Shown here one piece after another: positions 53,198 to 60,506 of a stretch of DNA of 64,000 bases. The stretch is from Gemmatimonadaceae bacterium (GTDB lineage: Bacteria; Gemmatimonadota; Gemmatimonadetes; Gemmatimonadales; Gemmatimonadaceae). The notes beneath the pieces were generated by a model, which saw only the letters and a program-made list of their open reading frames with translations, had not been told where the DNA came from and did no database searches. Position 1 is the first letter of the stretch; the number at the start of each line of letters is the position of its first letter. The stretch spans positions 50,440 through 114,439 of the forward strand of contig JALHNZ010000006.1 of assembly GCA_022843265.1 (NCBI GenBank), given 5' to 3'. Position numbers and translations under genes: made by a program.

Positions 53198-53769
53198 ACG
53201 CGCGCGGTCCCGGTCTCCGCGCGCGGACCGCGCACGGGGGCACTGTCCGAGTTGGCAAACGTCGTACCGCCGAGCAGCCGCAAGGCAGGTGCCACACCAG
53301 CCCAGATCGCCGAAAGACACACCTCAATCGAAGCGGGTTTGCCCGGCAGATTCACAATCAGTGATGTGCCGCGCGTGCCCGCCACTTGTCGCGAGAGAAT
53401 AGCGGTGGGAACAGTGCGCAACGATTCCGTGCGCATCGCTTCCCCAAAGCCCGGAAGGAGCCGTTCACAGACGGCCATGGTGGCATCGGGCGTGACATCG
53501 CGGATCGCCGGGCCAGTGCCGCCAGTGGTGATGATCAGTCGACACCGATGCCAGTCGGCCAGTTCCAGCAATGTCGCTTCCACCAGCGGGCGATCATCGG
53601 GAATGCAGCGGTACATCTCGGTCCACGGAGACGCGATCCAACGGGACAAAACGTCACGAATTGCGGCGCCGGACAAGTCGTCGTATGTACCAGCCGCGGC
53701 GCGATCTGAGACGGTGACGATCCCAATGCGCATGACGTCGGCGGGTTCGTGCTCCACGATCTCGCTCAT
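53194..53769 (-). CDS. mog: Molybdopterin adenylyltransferase-like protein (MogA/MoaB)
   Basis: 191 residues. MogA/MoaB fold: IGIVTVSDRAAAGTYDDLSG, LLELADWHRCRLIITTGGTG, PAIRDVTPDATMAV, and LSRQVAGTRGTSLIVNLPGK. TTGGTG-AxRDVTPD is the MPT-binding signature. MogA adenylates molybdopterin before molybdenum insertion. It starts at ATG 53769, overlapping the stop of a small membrane gene (ATGA), and its stop overlaps the alpha/beta hydrolase start. No other moa/moe gene is in the window, so the rest of the pathway must lie elsewhere. Confidence 0.92.
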   Translation of the reverse strand: MSEIVEHEPADVMRIGIVTVSDRAAAGTYDDLSGAAIRDVLSRWIASPWTEMYRCIPDDRPLVEATLLELADWHRCRLIITTGGTGPAIRDVTPDATMAVCERLLPGFGEAMRTESLRTVPTAILSRQVAGTRGTSLIVNLPGKPASIEVCLSAIWAGVAPALRLLGGTTFANSDSAPVRGPRAETGTARV

Positions 53770-53948
53770 CCGTTCGCGCGACGCGAGAAAAACATCGCCA
53801 AGCCGACATCACTCACCGCGACAAACATGATCAGACCACCAACCACGTAGTTCTGTCGCGCCGCCATGAAGTACACGCCGAGCAGCGCGAGCAGTGCGGC
53901 GGATCCGAGCAACATGAATGACAGCAAGCGAAATCGCTGGTTCGACAC
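53766..53948 (-). CDS. Small two-helix membrane protein
   Basis: 60 residues with two hydrophobic segments, LLSFMLLGSAALLALLGVYF and YVVGGLIMFVAVSDVGLAMF, joined by a short AARQN loop and ending RRANG. No family is recognised. The ATG start and the ATGA overlap with mog (53766-53769) support a real, co-translated gene. It probably sits in the inner membrane as a hairpin. Confidence 0.7.
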   Translation of the reverse strand: MSNQRFRLLSFMLLGSAALLALLGVYFMAARQNYVVGGLIMFVAVSDVGLAMFFSRRANG

Positions 53949-54001
53949 GGCGTGGTGGGTGTGCGGTAAAGGCGAGAACGCCTCTCTCAGCGAGGCGCTG
54001 T

Positions 54002-56317
54002 TTACAGGTGGCCGACGCTGAATCGCAACTGCACGCTGCGGCCCGGCGCGTCAGCGAACTCTTTGTAGCGACTGAGAAACGGACGGTACCGCTGATTTGT
54101 CAGGTTCCGAACCACCACATCAACATGCACGGGACCGCGCTGTGTGGCGAGCGCCACCCCGGAACTCGCGTGCCAGAGCGTGAATCCCGGCGGCGCAATA
54201 TCAATCGGATCCAGACGCGACTGCGTTGCATGTGTCTCGCCGTGCAGGCGAACATAGGGCATGGCCGACCCGGGAATCATCCCCTTGAGCCGCCGCCCTG
54301 GATCGGTGAACCGAACGCCCCACGTGGCGCGTGCCGGTGGCACAAACGTGAGCGGGATGCCGGCCGAACGATTGTCGCCGAGCGTAATGTCGGCACCCGC
54401 GTCGAGCGTTAACCAGCGCAGGGGTTGCGCCGTGGCTGCGATTTCGCCGCCTCGCAGCCACGCATTCCCCTGGACCACTTCAAGCGAGTCGAAGACACGA
54501 CCGGTGGTCGCAAAGGGACGCAGGTAGATGTAGTTGCGCACCTGATTGGAGTACACACCCGCATCCAGCGTGAACGAGCGCTGACGCACCCGAATACCAA
54601 CGTCGGCATTGAGCGACGTTTCAAGATCGAGTTGCACGTTGCCGCGTTCGTAGGCCCGCGTGCCTTCATGAAATCCGTTCGCGAAGAGTTCGTTGTACCA
54701 CGGCGAACGAAATCCGCGCGCGACGGCAACTACAAACGCCATGTCGTCACGCAACGAATAGGTGGCACCGAGGTTGCCACTCCACGTATTCCAGACGCGA
54801 CTCGTGGGCTCCAGTGCGAGTACGTCATCACGCGCCGCGGCGACCGTCCGCGAATCCCATCGCGCGCCAACGCTCACGGTCAGTTTGCCGAGCGTGGCTT
54901 GCTCGTAGCCGTACAGCGCAAAGTTGTTGGCGGACGCATTCGGGATCAGCGTGCTGGTGCCGGATTTTCTGAATGACTGGCCCATGGCGGCCACGCCCAG
55001 CATGCCTTGCCACTCACCACCCCAGGCGTCACGCACCGCTGGCAACCAGTGTGCGGTAAGCGTGCCGGTGTGCGCGGTGAGCCCCAGCACATGGTCGTCC
55101 GCGTCCACGTCATCAAACTCGCGTCGCACGTTGCGTTCGCCAGCCAGATCGATTTCAAGTCGACCATCGCGCACCGGTACACGCCATTCCAGCTTGCCAC
55201 GATCGCTCACGATACGCTGGTAGCCCGAATAGCCTGGAGCCGCGATTGGATCATCATAAATTTCAATGCGTTCACTGCGACGCGAGACACGCGTCGACAC
55301 ACTGCCCCACCGGCCGCGCATACCGGCTGCACCCTGCGCGTTGACGGTTTCGTTCTGTGTGTTGAGTAGCGCGCCGTCGGGCGTGCGCATATCGCCCATC
55401 GCGCGTCCGGTCATCGATGCACGCCAGCCCAGTGCCCCAGCACCGCCTTCGAGAGTCACGGTGGCCTCAGGTCCGCGCAGATTCGCATCGTAGAGCGCCG
55501 CGAACCCCGTCGTCATAAACGGGTCGCGGCCCGTGGCATCCGGCAGGGCACGCGCAATCACATTCACCACACCACCAAGCGCATCGGAACCGTACAACAC
55601 ACTCGCCGGACCCTTGATGATCTCAATGCGTTCGGCGTCCCGCGTTTCGAGATTGGGAGCGTGATCTGTGCCCCACTGCTGACTTTCGACGCGTTGTCCG
55701 TTGTCGAGCGTGATGACACGCTGCGACGATAATCCGCGAATTACCGGCTTGCCAATTCCCGTCGTCATGCTGATGGAACGCACGCCGGCCACCGGTTCAA
55801 GCGTTTCGCCAAGCGACCGGCCCTGCGCTTCACGCAGCGGTTCGCCGCCCAGTGTAGCCATCGCTTGTGGCGCAGTGAGCGGTGTGGTGGCGCTCGGACT
55901 TGCACTCACCTGCACCGCACTCAACTCAACGCGGCCTTCGCGGAGCGTAATGCGCAGGCGCTCGGGCATGCTGTCCACACGAATGGTTTGCAGGGCCGGC
56001 GCGTAGCCAATGCGCATGACCGACAACCGGTAGCGCCCCGCGGGCACGGCCCCGAAAAGGAATCGGCCATCGGCGCCGGTAATGATGTGCCGCTGCAACT
56101 CCACGAGTTGCACCCGGGCACCAGAAATCGGCGTGCCGTTCTCTTCGAGGAGTTGGCCCGACACGGTACCGGGAGTGACGGCCGGCTGGCGCGCGGCGGC
56201 GGCCAACGGCGATGCGTGCGCGAGCTGAGCCAACGCGGAAAGCGCGAGCCCTCCAGCTGTCAGTGCGAAAACCAAGACGCGGCGACGGCGCCAGCGCACG
56301 AGTGGGGACAAAACCAT
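54002..56317 (-). CDS. TonB-dependent receptor with carboxypeptidase-regulatory N-terminal domain
   Basis: 771 residues with a signal peptide (RRVLVFALTAGGLALSALAQ). A CarboxypepD_reg domain (about 45-125) has GTVSGQLLEENGTPISGARV and AGRYRLSVMRIGYAPAL. A plug (about 130-260) has GVRSISMTTGIGKPVIRGLS, RVITLDNGQRVESQQWGTDH and ERIEIIKGPASVLYGSDALG. The 22-strand barrel follows, ending in PFLSRYKEFADAPGRSVQLR and a C-terminal aromatic-free RFSVGHL. The VYGSDALGGVVNVI motif and the RVESQQWGTDH pattern resemble metal or cofactor receptors (zinc/copper/cobalamin type). The substrate is not fixed by sequence. ATG 56317 chosen. Confidence 0.92.
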   Translation of the reverse strand: MVLSPLVRWRRRRVLVFALTAGGLALSALAQLAHASPLAAAARQPAVTPGTVSGQLLEENGTPISGARVQLVELQRHIITGADGRFLFGAVPAGRYRLSVMRIGYAPALQTIRVDSMPERLRITLREGRVELSAVQVSASPSATTPLTAPQAMATLGGEPLREAQGRSLGETLEPVAGVRSISMTTGIGKPVIRGLSSQRVITLDNGQRVESQQWGTDHAPNLETRDAERIEIIKGPASVLYGSDALGGVVNVIARALPDATGRDPFMTTGFAALYDANLRGPEATVTLEGGAGALGWRASMTGRAMGDMRTPDGALLNTQNETVNAQGAAGMRGRWGSVSTRVSRRSERIEIYDDPIAAPGYSGYQRIVSDRGKLEWRVPVRDGRLEIDLAGERNVRREFDDVDADDHVLGLTAHTGTLTAHWLPAVRDAWGGEWQGMLGVAAMGQSFRKSGTSTLIPNASANNFALYGYEQATLGKLTVSVGARWDSRTVAAARDDVLALEPTSRVWNTWSGNLGATYSLRDDMAFVVAVARGFRSPWYNELFANGFHEGTRAYERGNVQLDLETSLNADVGIRVRQRSFTLDAGVYSNQVRNYIYLRPFATTGRVFDSLEVVQGNAWLRGGEIAATAQPLRWLTLDAGADITLGDNRSAGIPLTFVPPARATWGVRFTDPGRRLKGMIPGSAMPYVRLHGETHATQSRLDPIDIAPPGFTLWHASSGVALATQRGPVHVDVVVRNLTNQRYRPFLSRYKEFADAPGRSVQLRFSVGHL

Positions 56318-56341
56318 GAATGAGTGTTTCCTAGAAGGTTA

Positions 56342-56357
56342 TTTAGGATACACTAAA
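56342..56357 (-). promoter_or_regulatory. Palindrome in the TonB receptor leader (possible metalloregulator site)
   Basis: TTTAG-GATACA-CTAAA inverted repeat, 25 bp upstream of the receptor ATG, in an AT-rich pocket of a GC-rich region. On the minus strand TTGCCA stands 17 bp upstream of TAGTGT, a possible -35/-10 pair, so the palindrome would overlap -10. The TTAG..CTAA arms resemble DtxR/MntR-family boxes loosely; this is not a confirmed match. Confidence 0.35.
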
Positions 56358-56395
56358 ACAGCCGCGCGCCGCTGGCAAGTCCTTACCCTGCTGGC

Positions 56396-57466
56396 CTATT
56401 CGAATCGAGGGCGCTCGTGGCGCGTTACGCGCCAGCGGCCGTCATCCAGCCGCTCCGCCAGATACACAGCGCCCGCGCCGATTCCCACCACACGGTGGTA
56501 CAGCGGCACGGTAACATCGTGGGTTTCGGAGACGCCTGGGCGGAACACCGTGTAGCGCTCCTCCTGTTTCGGCGCGTCCTGCGTCCGCCACGTCCACACC
56601 TCACCGTCACGGCCGGCCCGCGCTTCAATGAACGGCCCCTTCACCGGCGCGTACTGAATCGCCGCTTGGGACACGGATTGGCCCGCTGGCAGACCACGCA
56701 GGAACCCTTTGTCGGCATCGGTACTGCGAATCGCGTTGAACGCACGCGGACCGCCAATCGTCTGCGATCCGTCGGGCAACCGATAGTCTATTTGATGCGA
56801 CCCGCCGCGGGCGATCCAAACCGTGCCATCGGCGAGCACCCCCCACAGGTCGCGGGGCGCGTATTCCGGCGGCGCCACGTACGAACGCTGCCCCATCGGA
56901 ATCGTGACGGTGGCTTTGGGCACGTGGATACGAGTGAGCGTATCAACCGCCGTGCCTGCCACACGCACCAGTGGCACCGAATCATTGCGTGACAAACTCG
57001 ACAACGCCGACACCAGCGCGCCGAGCGTGTCTCGTCGCACCAGAAACTGATCGACACTTTCGGGAACGGTCACCACGGAATCCGCGTCACCGTCACGCGT
57101 AAAACCCACCAGTCGTTTCGCCACGCCATCGAGTGCGATGATGCCGCCCGCCGGTGCGTCCATCACGGCAAAGGGCATGCGAAACTGCCCCGGCGCGTTG
57201 CCGAGTGCGCCCAGCGTATCGGCCGTTGTCACTGCACCAAACGTTGCGCGCAACAATCCGGGCTGTTGGTAGAGCGCAATCCACACGCGCCCATCCACGT
57301 CTTCGTGCAGCTCTTCAACCTCTCCGACAATCAGAGGCGCCGCATCCGTGAACGACAGCGCCACGGCACTCGGCTCTGGCGTAGTTGTCGAAATGTCCTT
57401 TGCAGAATCCGCGCATGCAGCGAGCGCGAGACACAACATCACGGGTATACGTCGAGTACGCAGCAT
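56396..57466 (-). CDS. 6-bladed beta-propeller lipoprotein (propeller H)
   Basis: About 356 residues from ATG 57466 (MLRTRRIPVMLCLALAACAD, lipobox ALAAC). A longer frame adds 49 unrelated residues. Signature variant: LGALGNAPGQFRMPFAVM. Blades: AGGIIALDGVAKRLVGFTRD, VLADGTVWIARGGSHQIDYR, and RDGEVWTWRTQDAP. The family matches the tandem array at 36.3-45.3 kb but this copy stands alone, 78 bp upstream of the TonB receptor on the same strand. It may be a partner of that receptor. Confidence 0.8.
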   Translation of the reverse strand: MLRTRRIPVMLCLALAACADSAKDISTTTPEPSAVALSFTDAAPLIVGEVEELHEDVDGRVWIALYQQPGLLRATFGAVTTADTLGALGNAPGQFRMPFAVMDAPAGGIIALDGVAKRLVGFTRDGDADSVVTVPESVDQFLVRRDTLGALVSALSSLSRNDSVPLVRVAGTAVDTLTRIHVPKATVTIPMGQRSYVAPPEYAPRDLWGVLADGTVWIARGGSHQIDYRLPDGSQTIGGPRAFNAIRSTDADKGFLRGLPAGQSVSQAAIQYAPVKGPFIEARAGRDGEVWTWRTQDAPKQEERYTVFRPGVSETHDVTVPLYHRVVGIGAGAVYLAERLDDGRWRVTRHERPRFE

Positions 57467-57537
57467 CAGCGTTCCGGGAAGGTCAGGAGAGTGCGGCACA
57501 CCACCGGCCACACGCATGAAAAGCACATCGCAACCAG

Positions 57538-58224
57538 CTATCGCCCCCATCGCCGCAGTGGATTTGTTGTTCGACGTGCGCCGGCCAGCAAAGCCACCAG
57601 CACCAAAACACACGCGGCGACAATCGCACCAAGAAACGCCTGTCTCGCTACGCCAAATCGCGCGCGCGAAACCGTGTACGCCTCTTGCGTCACGCGCACC
57701 TGGAGCGCCACCAGCTCACGCAGTGCATGACTGAATGCATCAAACGCCGGGAAAAACTCCCCGTTGATGTATTTCGTCAGAGAAATACTGTCCCGCGTGG
57801 CCAGCGTATCCTGCAGTCGGTGCGCCACGGCAAATCCGTGTTCGATCGTTGGCGTGACGCGTACGACAAGCGCCGACTCTGCTGGCGTAAACCACGTCTC
57901 CAGATAGGCCGCCCACGACGCTTCCGCATGCTCCCGCGCAACCCGTACCGCAATCAGTGCACTGTCATTTGTCACCAGGTCCCGGTCAACTTTCACCGCC
58001 ATATCCACCAGCGTGTGCGACATGTCGTCATTCACCGTGTGCAGCAACGCCAACGCTTCCACGCGATCATGAAACACACTCTCGAGGCTGCGCAGTGAGA
58101 GCCCAAGAAATCCCCAGGCCAGCGCCGTTGTGACCAGCACCACGGCCAACAATCCGATCAGCGCCGACGGCAAACGACGGTCTGCCGACATCCGCGCGCG
58201 AGAGGAAGCGACGGGTGTATTCAC
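57538..58224 (-). CDS. Orphan four-helix-bundle (MCP-type) sensor membrane protein
   Basis: 228 residues from GTG 58224, 5 bp after the glnA stop; ATG 58191 is an alternative. A first transmembrane segment (ALIGLLAVVLVTTALAWGFL), then an extracytoplasmic helical domain (about 45-195), with SLESVFHDRVEALALLHTVN and DMSHTLVDMAVKVDRDL, like a 4HB_MCP ligand-binding module. A second transmembrane segment (FLGAIVAACVLVLVALLAGA) is followed by only about 12 residues. No HAMP, methyltransfer or kinase domain follows. It could work as a receptor subunit or a stripped chemoreceptor. Confidence 0.65.
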   Translation of the reverse strand: MNTPVASSRARMSADRRLPSALIGLLAVVLVTTALAWGFLGLSLRSLESVFHDRVEALALLHTVNDDMSHTLVDMAVKVDRDLVTNDSALIAVRVAREHAEASWAAYLETWFTPAESALVVRVTPTIEHGFAVAHRLQDTLATRDSISLTKYINGEFFPAFDAFSHALRELVALQVRVTQEAYTVSRARFGVARQAFLGAIVAACVLVLVALLAGARRTTNPLRRWGR

Positions 58225-58229
58225 AATGG

Positions 58230-59573
58230 TCAGTACCGCGCCAGGTAGCGATCCAGTTCCCAGCGCGTAACCTGCAACTGATACTCGCGCCATTCGGCGC
58301 GCTTCGCGGCCAGAAAATGCTCGGTCACATGTTCGCCAAGCGCGTTGGTCAACACCTCATCCTTCTCCAACTCATCACACGCTTCGTCGAGCGTGCGTGG
58401 CAAATCATCAATGCGGAGGCGACGACGTTCCCGGTGCGACATCTCCCAGATGTTGGCGTGAACCGGTTCACGCCAGTCGGCCTCTGTGCGTACACCATCC
58501 AGGCCGGCAGCGAGCATTGCCGCGAGCGCGAGATAGGGATTCGCGCTTGGATCCGGCGTGCGTAGCTCAAGCCGCGTGCCGCTGCCTCGGCGATCCGGCA
58601 CGCGAATCATGGGCGACCGATTGCGGAGCGACCACGCCGCGTGCACCGGCGCCTCAAAACCCGGCACCAGTCGCTTGTAGGAGTTCACAATCGGATTGGT
58701 AATCGCACATAGCGCACGGGCGTGACGCAGCAACCCGCCAATGTAGTGCAACGCGGTGGTCGACAACTCCCACTCACGCTGTGGATCCCAGAACGCGTTC
58801 TGGCCATGACGAAACAGCGACTGATGCGTGTGCATGCCACTGCCATTCTGCCCCATGATGGGCTTGGGCATGAACGAGGCGAACAATCCGAACTGTCGCG
58901 CCACTTGTTTGACCACAAATCTGAACGTGGCGATGTTATCGGCTGTGCGCAGCGCATCGGCGTAACGGAAATCGATTTCGTGCTGCCCGTGCGCGACTTC
59001 GTGATGCGCGCCTTCCACTTCGAACCCGAGCTGTTCGAGCACGTCCACAATGGCGCGCCGCGCTTCTTCACCCAGATCCATGGGCGCCAGATCGAAGTAG
59101 CTGCCCACATCGTGCGTGGTCGTTGACGGTCCGCCATCGGCGGTCGCCTTGAACAGAAAGAACTCGGCTTCCATGCCCGCGTTCATCGTGAATCCCAGCT
59201 CGGCCGCCGCTGCCACTTGTCGTCGCAATACACCGCGCGGATCGCCAGCGAAGGGCGTGCCATCGGGATGGTTGACATCGCAGATGAGCCGCGCCACGCG
59301 CGCTGCTGGATCGCCCCACGGATACACCTGGAACGTGCTCAGATCCGGCGCGAGCAGCATGTCGGACTCTTCCACCCGCACAAACCCTTCGATGCTTGAA
59401 CCATCGAAGAGGATGTCGCCCTTGAGCGCCTTACGGAACTGCGACGACGGAATCTCGACATTCTTGATCACGCCAAGAATGTCCGTGAACTGCAGACGCA
59501 GAAAGCGCACCTGCTGCGAGTCGGCCAGTTCGAGAATGTCGCTCGCAGTGGCGCCGCTCAGATCAGCGGGCAC
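58230..59573 (-). CDS. glnA: Glutamine synthetase type I (GSI-alpha-like)
   Basis: About 447 residues from GTG 59573, matching the roughly 444-residue Bacillus type; upstream GTG 59597 and TTG 59636 are also in frame. Motifs: LQFTDILGVIKNVEIPSSQF, FDGSSIEGFVRVEESDML, NAGMEAEFFLFK (Glu ligands), NGSGMHTHQSLF (His), KRLVPGFEAPVHAAWSLRNR (ATP/Glu site), and RLELRTPDPSANPYLALAAM. No adenylylation Tyr segment is seen in the usual place, consistent with GSI-alpha feedback rather than GlnE control. Converts glutamate, ammonia and ATP to glutamine in the cytoplasm. Confidence 0.92.
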   Translation of the reverse strand: MPADLSGATASDILELADSQQVRFLRLQFTDILGVIKNVEIPSSQFRKALKGDILFDGSSIEGFVRVEESDMLLAPDLSTFQVYPWGDPAARVARLICDVNHPDGTPFAGDPRGVLRRQVAAAAELGFTMNAGMEAEFFLFKATADGGPSTTTHDVGSYFDLAPMDLGEEARRAIVDVLEQLGFEVEGAHHEVAHGQHEIDFRYADALRTADNIATFRFVVKQVARQFGLFASFMPKPIMGQNGSGMHTHQSLFRHGQNAFWDPQREWELSTTALHYIGGLLRHARALCAITNPIVNSYKRLVPGFEAPVHAAWSLRNRSPMIRVPDRRGSGTRLELRTPDPSANPYLALAAMLAAGLDGVRTEADWREPVHANIWEMSHRERRRLRIDDLPRTLDEACDELEKDEVLTNALGEHVTEHFLAAKRAEWREYQLQVTRWELDRYLARY

Positions 59574-59711
59574 GAGGGATCGGGGAGTGCGGGGCACAAG
59601 CCTGGGAGAAGGGCGGAGCGTGAGGCTGGCGCGCAAAGACGCCCATCACACTCTAGAACCTGCCGATCATCAATGGAAGTGCGCGGGGTGCTCGCCTAAG
59701 TTCCGGGTCTC

Positions 59712-60503
59712 ATGACTGCTTCGACTTCGCCTTCGACCGGGAGCCCTCTTGGCCCCGGCAGCTTCTGCGCCGCGTGCGGCGCCTCCCTCTCAGCGGGCGC
59801 GCGTTTCTGCCACCGTTGTGGTACTCCGGCGGGCGAGGGCGTGCCGGTGGCCCGCGCCGTAACCGCCAGCGCCCCTGGCACCGGCGGCGGCCTGGCCGGC
59901 GTGCTCCCCTGGGGCGTTGCGTTCGTGGCGCTCATGGCGCTGGTCGCCATGGTGGCCGGACGCAACTTTGGTGCGGCCAAGGGCAGCGCGATTGACGGTT
60001 CCGCCAACGCGCTCCCCACACAGGCGATTGACGGGCCCGCGCTTGGCGGTGCGCCCGGTACCGGACCGCGCGCACCGGACATCGCAAACATGACGCCCGA
60101 GGAGCGAGCAGACCGACTCTACGAGCGCATTATGGGCTACGACGAGCGCGGCGCGCGCGATTCCGTGCTGATCTTTGCGCAAATGGCGCTGCCAGCGCAC
60201 GAGCTGCTCGAAAATATCGATCTCGATCGCCGGTACCACGCCGGACGAATTGCCGAGGCGGCGGGTCTTCCCGATATGGCACTCGCGCAATCCGACACGA
60301 TTCTTCGCACCGATGCCAACCACCTGCTCGGCATCATCCTCGGCATTCGCGCCGCACGTCTGAATAACGATGAAGCCCGGGCGCGCGACTACGAACAGAA
60401 GCTGCTGCGCGTGATTGACACGGAAACAGCGCGTCAGCTCCCCGAGTATGAGCAGCACCCGGCGGAGATCCGCCTCGCGCTTGAACGCGCCCGCCAGAAG
60501 TAG
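59712..60503 (+). CDS. Zinc-ribbon membrane protein with helical C-terminal domain
   Basis: 263 residues. The N terminus has a double-Cys zinc ribbon (CAACGASLSAGARFCHRCG). A transmembrane segment (LPWGVAFVALMALVAMVAGR) follows near residue 75. The C-terminal part (about 130-260) is helical and TPR-like: ERADRLYERIMGYDERGARD, RYHAGRIAEAAGLPDMALAQ, LLGIILGIRAARLNNDEAR. I do not recognise the exact family. It ends 3 bp before the GTG of the histidine kinase, so the two are co-transcribed. It is divergent from glnA, with 59574-59711 between them. Confidence 0.75.
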   Translation: MTASTSPSTGSPLGPGSFCAACGASLSAGARFCHRCGTPAGEGVPVARAVTASAPGTGGGLAGVLPWGVAFVALMALVAMVAGRNFGAAKGSAIDGSANALPTQAIDGPALGGAPGTGPRAPDIANMTPEERADRLYERIMGYDERGARDSVLIFAQMALPAHELLENIDLDRRYHAGRIAEAAGLPDMALAQSDTILRTDANHLLGIILGIRAARLNNDEARARDYEQKLLRVIDTETARQLPEYEQHPAEIRLALERARQK

Positions 60504-60506
60504 ATC

